In this document: positions 10,669 to 21,496 of the stretch, piece by piece
Layout: every line of letters begins with the position of its first letter
How positions within the stretch are numbered: position 1 is the stretch's first letter
From: Crotalaria pallida
Lineage: Eukaryota > Streptophyta > Magnoliopsida > Fabales > Fabaceae
Direction of reading: 5' to 3'
Length of the DNA: 64,000 nt
Assembly (NCBI GenBank): GCA_037953625.1
Contig: CM075652.1
Span: 52,011,501-52,075,500 of the forward strand
Program-made: the position numbers and the translations under genes
The notes under the pieces: model-generated
What the model was told of the DNA's origin: nothing
Database searches by the model: none
The model's input: only the letters and a program-made list of their open reading frames with translations

Positions 10669-13600
10669 ATTTGTTTTCACTTCTTTCATTCTTTTCCAAA
10701 CCAAACACAACACCAAGAGCATCATCAAGCTCTTGGTGAGAAAGAAAGAGAGAGTGGCCGAATGGAAGAAGAGGGAGAACCAACTCACACTCTTCACAAC
10801 CTAAGCTAGATCAAGTCAAGAGAGAGTAAAGAGGAGAAAGAGAAACCATGGACCTAAAAGGAAGAGTGAATGAATCGTGAGGAGAGGAAAGGAAAACCAA
10901 AGAGAAATTCAAGATTTGGACTTGATTCTTTAAAACTTTTAATTAAGTAAGGACCTTGTTTCATGATCTAAAAAGTTTTAAACCTTTTTCTTTGATTTAT
11001 TTTCGTTTTTCATGATCTTTTTCTAAAGCTTGATTTTTGTTTGAAAGTGTGGACGCATGTTTGTTTTTATGTTAGATCTAAAGATTTTATTATCATGCAT
11101 ATTTTTCAACTTGATCTTGAAGTTTTTGGTTAAGAAAAATGTTTTCTTCCATAATCTAAAGTTGTCTTGTGAACTCACTTACTTTTTCTTGATTTCTTAA
11201 AAGTGACTTTGAAAAGGATTTAATTCTTGAGCTTTCATAAAGGATTTTCCAAAGACCTAATATTTTTGACTTCATGCATGTCAAGATCCATGTCTAAACT
11301 ATGATTTGTTTGATGTTTGAGTTTTGATGTGAAGATCTTTGTGAATGATTGAATTTTCTTAGTGATTTTCCTTTATATTGGTCACGGTTTGATAATGTTG
11401 TGATTGAAAGTTTGATTTTCTTTTGCTTGATCTCTTGCATGACATAATCTTGAGATTTAATGATGTGTGATGTTGTGATGGTCACGGTTTGTACTTGATT
11501 GCTAGGCTAGGAGTTTTAATGTTGGATTTTGGCTATGTGTATGTGATTTTCATGAAATATTGAGTTGATTTTATGTGTTTTAAGTGAAACCAAAATTGTT
11601 TAAAGACTTGTTTGATGCTCACGGTTTTAAATAGAAAATGCATGCTAGGATTATGTTTCTACTTGCTTGATGAATTATGTGAAAATGTTTTGGTTTGAAC
11701 AAATTGATTAAATGCTGAAATCTTAATTTATAAGTGATTTTCTTGTAAGAAACATTGAGAAACAATAGCTATGCTAATTGGATTGCCTTGAAATTTTAAT
11801 AGGTGATCCTTGATGCTATTTAAATGGATTCTGGAAAATTTGAAGAGATTTGGAATTGTTTTGACATTTTAAATGAATTTTTGGTTGTTCGGTGTTAATT
11901 ATGGAAGCCTAAGATTTTTAATGAAAAAGATTTGGATAAGTAGTGCTTATACATGTTTGATGATTTTGAAACTCGTCCACTGTTTTAATCAGGTTAAATT
12001 GATTGTCCCTGAATTTTTATATGATTTTTAGAATTGGATTGTTAATTGAAATAGAGTCATTTTGGTGAAAACGATTTCGGAAAGATAAGTTTTCAAGGAA
12101 AAACCTAAACCAAGTTTTCTGACCTAAACTACTCTAAATTGCTTGAAATTTTTATGGTAGCTCCTTAAACATGTCTTGTGACTCTATGTAAAATTTGAGG
12201 TGATTTGGAGTTGGTTTGATATTTTTACCAATTTAAAAACAGTGAACCATTTGGTTCATATTTTCCAGACTTAGTGACGAATTTAATTGAAAAAGTATGA
12301 CTTTAACAACTCCAAATAATCTAAAATTTTTATGGGATGATCTTGATTGTGTAAGGAAGATTTATACCAATTTTCATGCAATTCGGAATTGAAACACTAT
12401 TTTTAATTATGGCATTTTGGCCTCAGGTCAGCTACAGTTCTACCTTGCTTTTTATGAAAAATCTGATTGGAAACCTAACTTAAGATTGTTCAAATGACTT
12501 GGAAATTTTATATGGTTAACTTTAACATATATTGGTATGTTCTGGAGATTTTGAGAATTAAAAAAGTTGATTTGATGAAGTTTTAAATTTTATCTTTTGT
12601 GCCTTTCCGTAATTGAACAGGAGCTTTATTTAAATGTTTTTGACAAACATGAATTTTGTGCTTTGTTTTGTGACTTGGCTGGACTTGTATGATGATTATA
12701 ATGTCTTGAGGTAATTGAATGTGTGATTACTTGTTGATATGTTTAGACTATGCATGATTGAGTTTGCAAGATTGATTGTTTACGGTGTTCCGGTCTAGAC
12801 TATTAGTTTGAAATTATGACTTGAGAATGTGCTATGTGCTATGTGCTAAATGGTTTGTCTTATTTGAAGCATCATACTGATTTTAAATGTTTGGACTTGA
12901 GAAATTGTTGATCAAAGTGTTTATTGAATTGTTTTCAAGGTGTTTATTTAATTGCTTTCAAGATACTTGGTCTGTCTATGGATTTAAATTGGTTTTGAAT
13001 AATGAAAAATGAACTTGGGACTTAGCATGTGATGCTGTCCAGAATTTTTATAAGATGTAATTCTTGTTTTAAAATGTTTTTAAAGTGATTAGAAGTTGAG
13101 TTGTTAATATAGGATAAAGTTGGTTTGAAAAGTGCCATTTTACGGTATCTTTGGATTTTCTAAAAGAGTGACTTTTGGACTTACATCTTTGCTGTCCAGA
13201 TTTATTTAAATTGTTTTTCAATCTTGAAAATGTGTTTTGTTGGTCTTAAGTATGAGTTTAAATGGTACGTGATTTAAGAAAAGTTGGATTTTGATTTGAG
13301 AAAATCTTTACGTTTTACGGTTGTCCGACAAGAAGTGAAAGGAGTTTTCGAAAACACGTTTTGATTTCCGAGTATGACGATTAGTTAGATAGACTAGTAA
13401 CGTTAGTGTCTCCTATCTAGTACAAGGTGCGTATAAGTCAGGAAGTTGGAGCAGCTGACAGTTGAGAGGACCCGCAACGATTTCGGACGAGGTATTTGCT
13501 GGAGTTGAGGTGAGAGAGAAGCTTCCCTAAGACACCGTGGTATTTAGGTGATCTATTAGGACACTCCGTACTCTCTCAAAGTCGGAGTAAAGGTCTAACG

Positions 13601-13880
13601 TAGTTAGTAGTATACCCGATAAATTGTGTGATTGTTTGTATCGAGGTATACGAAGACTCAGACCTATACCATTACATGGTATTGATTGGTTGAAATATTT
13701 GTTTATGTTGAGTTATATTGCTGCTTATATTGTCATTGCATGAGCATATTGCATCATCCCGCGTTATAAGATAAGAATAGAAAAGACAGAAAGACGATAA
13801 GAATCACCCGGCGATTAGAGTAAGACTCTAAGGGCTGGAACGCGTGATGGAACCGGATGATGCCGATGCGCCGAGTACGT

Positions 13881-14014
13881 GAATGGCGGTCAGCCACATG
13901 TTGAAATGAATGGCGGTTAGCCACATGATGAAAGTGAATGGCGGTTAGCCACATGTTGAAGTGAATGGCGGTTAGCCACATGATGAAAGTGAATGGCGGT
14001 TAGCCACATGTTTG
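13881..14014. repeat. Five tandem 27-28-bp repeats with hairpin core
   Basis: Copies of GAATGGCGGTTAGCCACATG start at 13,881, 13,908, 13,936, 13,963 and 13,991. Each holds the self-complementary TGGC-GGTTA-GCCA. The array sits 1.5 kb from the solo LTR's 3' end and is preceded by GATGCGCCG, a string that also opens each unit of the family-C array at 59,540. Confidence 0.9.
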
Positions 14015-14610
14015 AATATAGTAGTCGAGTCCCATCAGAGGCAACCCGCATATGGTTGGTGCTATATGACGGAGGAGACTTAGGATGGGTCGACAGTAGG
14101 ACAAATCGAATAGAGCTTTTTCATCCTAAAACCCTTACCCGAAGTAGTGGAGAGGAAGATACGGTGTTTATCTGCATGGTACTCACTTGTTGATTGGGAT
14201 AGGGGAAGGCAATGACGGTGACTCGTCAAGAAGCCTAAGAGGAGTCTGTCTAGGCGGGAAAAGCTACAAGTGACCTGGGTTGACCATCCCGGGTAGGGGT
14301 GAGTAGTCCGGTGTCGTAGTTGAAGTACTGCATGATCACTAGATAGGTGACTGACGCCCCCTTGACTAAATCAGGATCAGGAGAGGGATGCTTGAACTCG
14401 GTGGAGGTTGACGCCCTTTGTCATGACATTATTTTCCCGGGAATTTTATATTATATTTTGGCGTAGTCTCCTGAAGCCGGAGTGGTAGAGATCCTGTACT
14501 TCTGATTGCTTCCGACTAGGTGGATGGATCCCGAGGAGATGTAGACCTGAAACTGAACCGAAACCATAAAGCCTGAATTCCGATGTCTTGAACTCAAAAT
14601 GTGTGAATAA

Positions 14611-14705
14611 AGAGACTTCGACTTTGCGAGACAAGTTGTTTAAGAGATTCGACTTTGCGAGGCATGTTGGTCAAGAGATTCGACTCTGCGAAATAATTGG
14701 TTTAA
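14611..14705. repeat. Three degenerate ~31-bp tandem repeats
   Basis: The phrase AGAGA(C/T)TCGACTTTGCGAG recurs at 14,611, 14,643 and 14,673 with diverging tails, within the solo LTR. Confidence 0.75.
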
Positions 14706-15589
14706 AGAATTCCCATAAGAGAAAGATAGAGTGTTAGTAATACGACGATTGCATTGCATCTTCATGCATTTTATATAATTATCTGCTATATTGTTGTGCT
14801 GTGGATGTGTATTGTTGTATGCTTGTATGGTCTTAATATTTTGCCTATCGTAAACCCACACCGTCAACGATGCGTCGTTCGGAATGCTTACTCTCTCTGT
14901 CTTCACCCTTCCCTGTGAACTTCGGTGAAGATGTCCACATGTGACAGAGTAAGTAGGATATCTTGGAAGTCGGAGCTTCAAGCATTGGTCTACGAAGACA
15001 CGATCGAGATGGAGTCTAGAAGAAGAAGGCCAAGTTCGACTCGAGGATTCGATGGTGGATGGTTCGACCTTGCTGAGGAGTATCATGTTGGTGGACGTCT
15101 GTCGTTATAGTGTTTATGTTCAAGTGATGTACTCCCTTATCAGGTACTTAGACATCATTAGCTGTATCCACATGTGCACCCGAAAGATGTTTTATAAAGC
15201 TGGACAATCAATACTAAGTTTTCCGGTTAAACGTAAAGGAGATGGGCTTTTAAATGTGATTTGTCAAAACGAGTTTCAAAGTGCGATGTTTCGTAGCATC
15301 TCGGTTTGGAACTTGAAGTACAACATGAGATATGAGAATCAATTTTATGTCGCAAACTATTTTGATAAAAGATTATGGAACTTGGAGATTCTCATATCCA
15401 TGTTAGGTTTCAAAAAAAAAATTAAAAAATTGGCCCAAATTTTCACCATATTAATTAAAGAAATTATATTTTCAAGTTGTCAAATCGGGGTGTTATAGTT
15501 AGCACCCATGGGGCTGTGTTAATAGATAAAAACCTACGACCCCTTCCCCTATAGCCGAGTCTAGAGCACCTCCCAATCTCTACAGGGAC

Positions 15590-15841
15590 CTAGAAAGGCC
15601 CAACCCGAGTATAACGGTTGGCACGCGCTTCCCTACACGCCTTACGCTCAGCCTCTCGGTGGGATAAACCCCAAGCCACCCTGTCCTTGAGACTTTTGGG
15701 ATAAACAACTGCTAAAGGAATCTCTTCTATAGGCTCTCCCAAATTTTGATACGAAAATGGCTCCGGTGAGGAGGAAGCATCCGTACCGGAGGAGGAAGAT
15801 GAAGAGGAGGAAGAAGAATCACTCTCATCACTCAACTCCAA
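15590..15841 (-). pseudogene. Possible first exon of Tat antisense gene
   Basis: An 83-residue minus-strand frame starts MELSDESDSSSSSSS, continues through PEPFSYQNLGEPIEEIPLAV and ends in an Arg-rich helix. It lies upstream, in antisense direction, of the frame at 9,473-8,948; the solo LTR sits between them. Removal of the solo LTR would bring the two within about 150 bases, compatible with neighbouring exons of one antisense transcript. I could not define a donor that joins in frame. A minus-strand TATTTAAA at 16,312-16,305 could serve as an antisense promoter. Confidence 0.45.
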
Positions 15842-16663
15842 AACATCAACCCATCGCTTCCATTTCTCCTAACCTTCTTTCCCAGACCATCCATCCATCA
15901 CCGTAAAAGCCACCGGAAAAAGCCAACCTTTACAAAGAAAACCCGCAAACCCCAACACATTAGGAAACCCGTAAACCTACCAATCTAGACATTACTAAGG
16001 CTCATAAATCCTACAGAAAATCCTGGAAATAATGCTCAAAAAGAAAAATCAAAAGAGACCTAGATTCCTAAACAGTTGCACATAAAACAGAAAATTAGAA
16101 CAAGTGGAAAATGATAAACCCACAGGAAAAGAAAAATAATACCTGTATGTGTAGGATAATAAAGGAGAAAGGAAGAGGATGACGACAAAAAGGAGAAAGC
16201 AGCGGAGGAAGACGAAGCACAATATCTAGTTTTTGCAAATTTGGGGAGAGAAAGTGAGGAGTCGTGGAATGCAGAAGAGGAAAAGAAACAAAAAGAGGGG
16301 GAAGTTTAAATACGGTTCCCCCCATTTCCTCCACAATCCTATCAAAATGGGCCAGCAAAACTGAAAAGCCCAACTTCGAGAAGCACGAAAGGAAATGTGG
16401 CAAGCAGTTATTGGGAAGTTACCTCGAGAAAAGAAACGGCTCCTGACAACATTAAAGAGTCACCTCACACGTGGCCTCATGCGTAAGAAGAAACGTCACC
16501 CGAGTCAGAGGAAAGGACAATGGGACAGACGAAAGGACAATACCCTCACTCACCCAGTTGGACCAAAAACGCAAGATTGACTCACCGATGGAAAAAGCAA
16601 TCTCCACCCCAACCCAGCCTTAAGACACAGGAAGCTCGGCACAAGACTTACCAGTCTTACCGA
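15842..16663. other. Tat 3' untranslated region
   Basis: No supported gene between the antisense frame and the polypurine tract; A-rich on the plus strand. Minus-strand frames here (e.g. 16,095-16,403) lack recognisable domains and are treated as chance. Confidence 0.6.
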
Positions 16664-16676
16664 CCTTGGGGGCTTA
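16664..16676 (+). other. Polypurine tract of Tat element
   Basis: CCTTGGGGGCTTA abuts the 3' LTR start. A G5 core followed by CTTA is a common form of the plus-strand primer in Tat-lineage elements. Confidence 0.7.
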
Positions 16677-17159
16677 TGTAGTGGACTGACCCTCGGCTAG
16701 TGCCCCAAGGGTCTTCCACCGACACTCAAAGATCTCAGCCGACCACTACACTCACTGGCCGACTATCACATCATAATACAGTGCTGTGGGGCTCAGACCG
16801 TCTGAATTCCTTATCCACAAGGACCCGAGCATGCCCCCTACGCGCTTAATGGATTGGGGATAAGGCTCTAGGACAGGATAAGGATGAATGACTCATTCCC
16901 TTATCCACTTAGGGCCACATCACCCTCTATGGACCTCCGTACAGGCACATAAGGTACAATTCTCCTTCCCTATAAATAGCTGTCTTCAACTAGGGGCTGA
17001 GGTACGCACTCCTATTCCAAAAACTCCCATTTTGCACACACCCACAGTGATTAGGAGAACCCTGATTCAGTACCCCAGAACATCACAAATCAACCCTAGA
17101 CCCCAAGATCTTTAAGGCTTCCTCATAGCTTTAAGGATTCTCCGGAACCAGACATTACA
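16677..17159 (+). repeat. 3' LTR of Tat element
   Basis: It matches 1,874-2,372 almost throughout, including TATAAATA at 16,971-16,978, and ends CATTACA. It is followed by AATCC, the partner of AATCT before the 5' LTR. Confidence 0.95.
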
Positions 17160-17215
17160 AATCCTAACTTAGACTTATTCTGATTAAGCTTGGAATTAGA
17201 AATTGGGATGTTACA
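17160..17215 (-). mobile_element. Family-C-like LTR, part 2 (LTR start)
   Basis: The sequence resumes the LTR broken at 1,873 and ends 'ttggaattagaaattgggatgttaca', close to the family-C terminus 'ttggaattaaaattcgggatgttaca' at 61,822-61,847. No polypurine tract lies beyond it. Confidence 0.7.
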
Positions 17216-18594
17216 AAACATGGTAAACACAAGCATAATCCTTTATAATCCTTTGACTTACATTTAATAAAGGCTTTTTGGAAAATTAATACAAACATTT
17301 TAATCGAAGAATCTTTAAGGGAAAATTTTATGAAATTATTCTATTCTTCCCGATTTTTAAGTATTCCCTCCCGTTATTGATTTTTATGAAAATACGAAAT
17401 AAAACTTAAAATATTTCTTGCAATCTTTCCTTGAAATTTTGACCCCAGGAAAGACTTTTCTTAAAGATATTTATTCACACATTATTCCTAAATCCTTTTA
17501 CTCATGAGGAAAACATTTTGAAAAGTGGATATGAATTTAATAACTCTCTAAAGAACCTTTTGGAAAACATAATTCCTTCGTGATTCCTTTTCACTCTTTA
17601 GATAGGGAAAGTTTTGCATAATGTCTTGAATATTATTATTTTTCAATTTTTCTCATGATAAGTAGGAAAGATTTCTCTTAAACCTTTATTTAAGAGAATT
17701 TTTACGGAGATTAGTCTAATATCTTTGATGGTTTACATTTAAAAAGTTCATATTGACTTCTCGAATAAATTTAGTTTGCGAACTAAATTTCCCCAACAGA
17801 GTCTAACCAATTCCTTAGTAGTGCATTAAGGTAACCCAGTTGAGCTAAAGCCCACATGAAAGATGGATGACATAAGGAAAATACCCTAGGAAAGTATCTA
17901 TGATTGTTAGTACTATTATCAAAGACCAATAATGGACCAAGCCTATAAACCTAAGGGTATATATATTCAAAAGGATCAATTAGGAATCCAAGCATCCACC
18001 AATTAACTTAAGGAAAAAGGACATTCCTGTGGACACTATAAATAAATAGTGACAACTTTTTAACCCCTTAAGTAATTGTGAAACGAGAACCTTCACCCTT
18101 TGTAAATTCCTTTATTATCCTAAGACCCCAGAGGAACGAGTTAAGTCTCCTAAGACTAGTATTGGGTACTCTGAAGGAGGATGAGTGATAAACTGTCTAA
18201 GGTTAATCTCAATAAGCAGAAGAAAGTGTGTCCTTTTTGAACTACTATACCATGAAGGAAGGAAATCACAATTGACCTAACTTAGATAGACCCCATTCTA
18301 CAAGAAAAGACACCAAAGACTACAACTGAGTGAGAAACGTCTTCTAGAGATCGATGGACTATTTCGAGAATGTTATCAATTAAGATTTCCCAAACTTAAA
18401 TCTCCTAGGGAGTGATCATGAAAATGAAAATTGTCTCTTGTGCTAGTACCATCTAATCAACATCTTTCGTACAACAAATCACTTTTCATTTAAAAAAACA
18501 ATTACTTGCTTGGGCACTTTTACTAAAAAAAAATATTTTAACAATAGATTTTTATTCTAATTAAAAACAAGTGGAGAAAATTGCGGGTATCACA
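17216..18594 (-). mobile_element. LTR fragment, family E, 5' end
   Basis: AT-rich sequence without ORFs that terminates in GCGGGTATCACA. Read on the minus strand this is TGTGATACCCGC, an LTR start of the chromovirus type seen repeatedly here. The family-C-like LTR interrupts it at 17,215. Its 3' end is not in the window. Confidence 0.55.
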
Positions 18595-19260
18595 GTTGTT
18601 ATAGAATTGAGGTTTAGAGTTCTTTGAGGGATATTTGAATGTATTGATTTGATTTGTGAGAATAAGGATAGTTTAGATAAACTTTTGTCAAGTGTTAATT
18701 AAATTAAAGTCTTAAGGATTTTTACAAAAGCTTTTCGATTTCGATGAAAGTTCTAAGTTAGTTAAAGATCGATCTTCCAAACTTAATTTTACGTTGATAT
18801 TCAAATGTAGTATTTAAAACTCTCTCGCTAAAAGGTTCCTTTTTATAAATTGATAAATGGTTTTTATCTTAATTTTTTGGATCATTGAGTTTAGGAAAGG
18901 GACTTTGAAAAGTTAACATTATGTTAGAAATTATTTAAAGTGCTTTTGTGAAATATTAGCTTTTTTTTAATAATGTTTGTTACTAACACTAGTTAATTTT
19001 GTTTCTGTCGATGTTGACACTTTTGATCTAGACTAAAATTATGGAATGGATTAATTGTGTAGTTATGATAAATTAAAATTAATGGTGGCGATGGGTGTTG
19101 AGGAATTGGAGTTAGGTGAGATGGTAGCCACTGAAGGGTTCGCGATACCCTGAGAAGGATAAATGAAGGGCATACTTGACCGGAGTCAAATCATGATTAG
19201 GTGTTTTTTAATGTAGAAGGCCGGTAGTTACGGTTAGGAGCTTTATTAATATATAGAAGG
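18595..19260. other. Low-complexity intergenic DNA
   Basis: AT-rich; I see no gene, RNA or transposon boundary here. Confidence 0.5.
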
Positions 19261-19275
19261 TAGGTACATATCTTT

Positions 19276-19461
19276 TTTTTGGCTTTCGCAGATGGTGTTT
19301 GGGCTTCACTTTTTGTGGCCCAATTAATCCACCCCGACCCACGGAGCTCCTTTGGAGGTGAGGGGTCTCCCAACGAGTGTTTGTCCATACCCAGGGCTCG
19401 AACTCGAGACCACTGGTTAAGGATCCTAGTGAGGTCACCACTAAGCCAACACCATATTGGT
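19276..19461 (-). mobile_element. tRNA-derived SINE with 15-bp target-site duplication
   Basis: Read on the minus strand, a 186-base body starts at 19,461 and has a Pol III A box TGGCTTAGTGG (19,448-19,438) and B box GTTCGAGCCC (19,403-19,394), 34 bases apart as in tRNA genes. It ends in a short A-run after GCGAAAGCC. TAGGTACATATCTTT flanks both sides (19,261-19,275 and 19,462-19,476), a perfect 15-base duplication as expected from LINE-mediated target-primed insertion. The intact duplication implies a fairly recent event. Confidence 0.92.
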
Positions 19462-19627
19462 TAGGTACATATCTTTAAGGGTCAAACCGATGGCCTGGTT
19501 ATATTAAAATACAACAACAAAGATAAAATTAGACTAACATATAATAAATAGATATAAAAAACTGAATCATATCATGTTAAGAGCTTTTGAAAAGTGCTTG
19601 TCTATTTTGAAAAGAGATCCTACTTCA

Positions 19628-20631
19628 TAGGGGTGTAACGGTTCGATCTGGTTTGGTCTTTGACGGACATTGGAGACCGGACCGATCAAATTAATATGGT
19701 CCGGTCCGGTCCGGTTTGAATGTGTTTTGTGAATAAAGACCGGATCGGACCAATACGGTCCGGTCTATTTAGACCATTAAAATAAATCAAGGTAGCCAAT
19801 CCTCATTCAACCCAAAAAAACCCTAATTGAACAGATTGGGCAAAATCAAGCGGCGGCAAAGAGGAACCCGTAGCGGCGGCGCGGAACCAGTGGTGGCGGC
19901 GCATGGAGAAGAAACAGTGACGAACGAGCAGAGAGAGAGAGAATGAACGAAGGGAGAGAGAGAGAACGAACCAGCAGCGAGAGAGTCAGAGAGAGAACGA
20001 CTTGAACGCAGGAGGAGAGGGAGAGAGAACGATCGCAGGAGCAGGGAGAAGAGGAGATCGATCGCAGGAGGAGGGAGAGAGAACGACTCGATCGCAGGAG
20101 GAGAGGGAGAGAGAACGATCGCAGGAGCAGGGAGAAGAGGAGATCGATCGCAGGAGGAGGGAGACGAGGAGATCGAATCGCAGGAGGGAGACGGTGGCGA
20201 GTGACGGCGGGAAGAAGGAGGGAAGAAGGAGAACAGCGAGTGACGGTGGAAAGAGGGGCAGCAGCAGCGGCGGCGGCTGGGGTTGTGTGAGGAAGAGGGG
20301 TTTGAACTTAGGTAGGGTTTGAAGCTTCAAGGGAGTGTGTCCAGTAATTCTATGAGGAAGAATGGAATTTGGGTTGGGCTGGGCTGCAGAAGCTTCAAGG
20401 CTTCTCATTGTGCCTAGTTTTTATTTTTTTTATTTTTTTATTTCAACTATCGGTCCGGTCCGGTCTTTGTGGTCCAAAAAATTGTGAGACTGTGGACCGG
20501 ACCATAGCATAACGGTCCAAAAATCTTCAAACCGGACTGGATCACGGTCTCACGGTCCGGTCCTTTTTTCGGTTTGATCCGGTCCGGTCCGGGCGGTCTC
20601 GCGGTCTCGGACCGGACCACTTACACCCCTA
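19628..20631. mobile_element. Non-autonomous hAT-type DNA transposon with captured-looking interior
   Basis: The ends are TAGGGGTGTAA and TTACACCCCTA, 11-base inverted repeats flanked by CTACTTCA (19,620-19,627) and CTTCTTCA (20,632-20,639), an 8-bp duplication with one mismatch. Both subterminal regions are packed with CGGTCCGG/CCGGACCG words, as in plant hAT elements where they bind transposase. The interior (about 19,800-20,400) is different: 'aaaaccctaattgaa', CGG repeats, GAGA tracts and a tail resembling a gene 5' region. No transposase frame is present. Confidence 0.9.
20005..20180. repeat. ~86-bp tandem duplication inside the hAT element
   Basis: The block beginning AGGAGGAGAGGGAGAGAGAA near 20,010 recurs near 20,096 with its ATCGATCGCAGG neighbours, giving two near-perfect copies plus a partial third. 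The open frame across it (20,002-20,322 plus) is an Arg/Glu-rich consequence of the repeat. Confidence 0.8.
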
Positions 20632-20760
20632 CTTCTTCAGGTAGCTTCTCACAAACTATAAATGATTTCGATAAATCAATTTAAAATTTTAAAGTTATTA
20701 TTATTTTTTTTTTAAATTACATTATTATTCTTTTGGCATTTATTTTTCATGTACATAAAT

Positions 20761-20879
20761 TTTTTACGTTAACATTTTACATGTTTGCCTTCACGCTGAT
20801 GTGTTAATGTAACAAATAAATGTTGATGTTATAATTATTTTTGGTTAATTTTAATTTTCCAATAAATGTTTTGTTCTTC
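20761..20879. repeat. Duplicated 119-bp block, copy 1
   Basis: TTTTTACGTTAA, the 'ttcacgctgat' core, 'gtaacaaataaatgtt' and 'ccaataaatgttttgttctt' recur in the same order and orientation at 21,378-21,496. The two copies are 617 bases apart and about 88% alike by eye. Confidence 0.88.
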
Positions 20880-21185
20880 ATCGGATTGAATTAGTACACA
20901 TATATGTTATCATTTTCCTAGTTTCTACGGGTATCCAACTTTCATTGGGGAGTTACAATATCTTGACGACACTTTATCTTTGTGCTAATAATACTAGTTG
21001 TCTTTGAGGACCATTGCTCCTTAGGGTTTCCTTCATTCTTGCTATTCTATTCCCTAGTGGCTCTCGTGGAAAATCATATTCTAAACTTTCTTTATTTCCA
21101 CTTGTTCCATCTTAGTTTAGGAGTATAATCATTACACTCTTGACTTAAACCTTGGTTATTTTCCGCACGTTTTGTTCTTGTCTCC

Positions 21186-21280
21186 GATTCTACGGGTTTA
21201 GTATAATGTGTCTAAAGCACTTATTCAGATTCTATGGATTTAGTATAATTTGTCTCATGGACTTATTCGGATTCTTTGTG
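21186..21280. repeat. 42-bp tandem repeat, about 2.3 copies
   Basis: GATTCTA(C/T)GG(G/A)TTTAGTATAAT starts at 21,186 and 21,228, with a partial third copy at 21,270. It lies between the two 119-bp blocks. Confidence 0.8.
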
Positions 21281-21377
21281 TTTGAAAATTTTCAAAAATG
21301 AAACCCAATAATGTCTTATCTTGGTTTGAAAACAACTAGTATTTGAAAGTTTTCACAGAGGAATCCCAACTCATACT

Positions 21378-21496
21378 TTTTTACGTTAAATTTTCACATG
21401 TTTGCATTCACGCTGATTTGTTATTGTAACAAATAAATGTTTATATTATAATTATATTTTCGTAAATTTTAATGTTCCAATAAATGTTTTGTTCTT
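21378..21496. repeat. Duplicated 119-bp block, copy 2
   Basis: Second copy of the block at 20,761-20,879, ending about 340 bases upstream of the TATA box of the cysteine-rich peptide gene. Confidence 0.88.

Larger units (their letters stand above)
9505..15497 (+). mobile_element. Giant solo LTR, family B (5,993 bp) nested in the Tat element
   Basis: The insert begins TGTGACATCC, ends GGGGTGTTATA and is flanked by perfect GTTAG duplications. I find no PBS, polypurine tract, gag or pol inside and no internal long direct repeat, so it is a single LTR left by LTR-LTR recombination. The ending TA instead of CA looks like a point change. Its last ~2 kb resemble, in opposite orientation, 25,127-27,250 (shared 'gagagagaagctt-cctaagaca' block). 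The first 4 kb are T-rich without supported genes; a plus-strand frame 14,925-15,110 near the 3' end has no recognised product. LTRs this large are known from Ogre and some chromoviruses. Confidence 0.88.
1874..17159 (+). mobile_element. Tat-lineage Ty3/gypsy LTR retrotransposon, nested and decayed
   Basis: Two LTRs of 499 and 483 bases (1,874-2,372 and 16,677-17,159) share almost all their sequence and both begin TGTAGTGGAC and end CATTACA. Flanking 5-mers AATCT and AATCC are a target-site duplication with one mismatch. Inside, in order, are a PBS, gag, aspartic protease, reverse transcriptase, gypsy RNase H, a second archaeal-type RNase H, integrase, an antisense ORF and a polypurine tract. 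The second RNase H and the antisense ORF identify the Tat lineage (relatives: Retand, Grande, Ogre). The span includes a nested solo LTR of 5,993 bases; without it and one TSD copy the element is about 9.3 kb. A PR-RT deletion, frameshifts and stops make it non-autonomous. Confidence 0.93.

Noticed and set aside
14640..15498. 148-residue frames at 14,640-15,086(-) and 15,052-15,498(+) as host genes
   Set aside because: Both are inside the solo LTR and run into its terminus; no recognised domain.
19986..20408. 140-residue minus-strand frame and 106-residue plus-strand frame
   Set aside because: Composition artefact of the GA-rich tandem duplication inside the hAT element.
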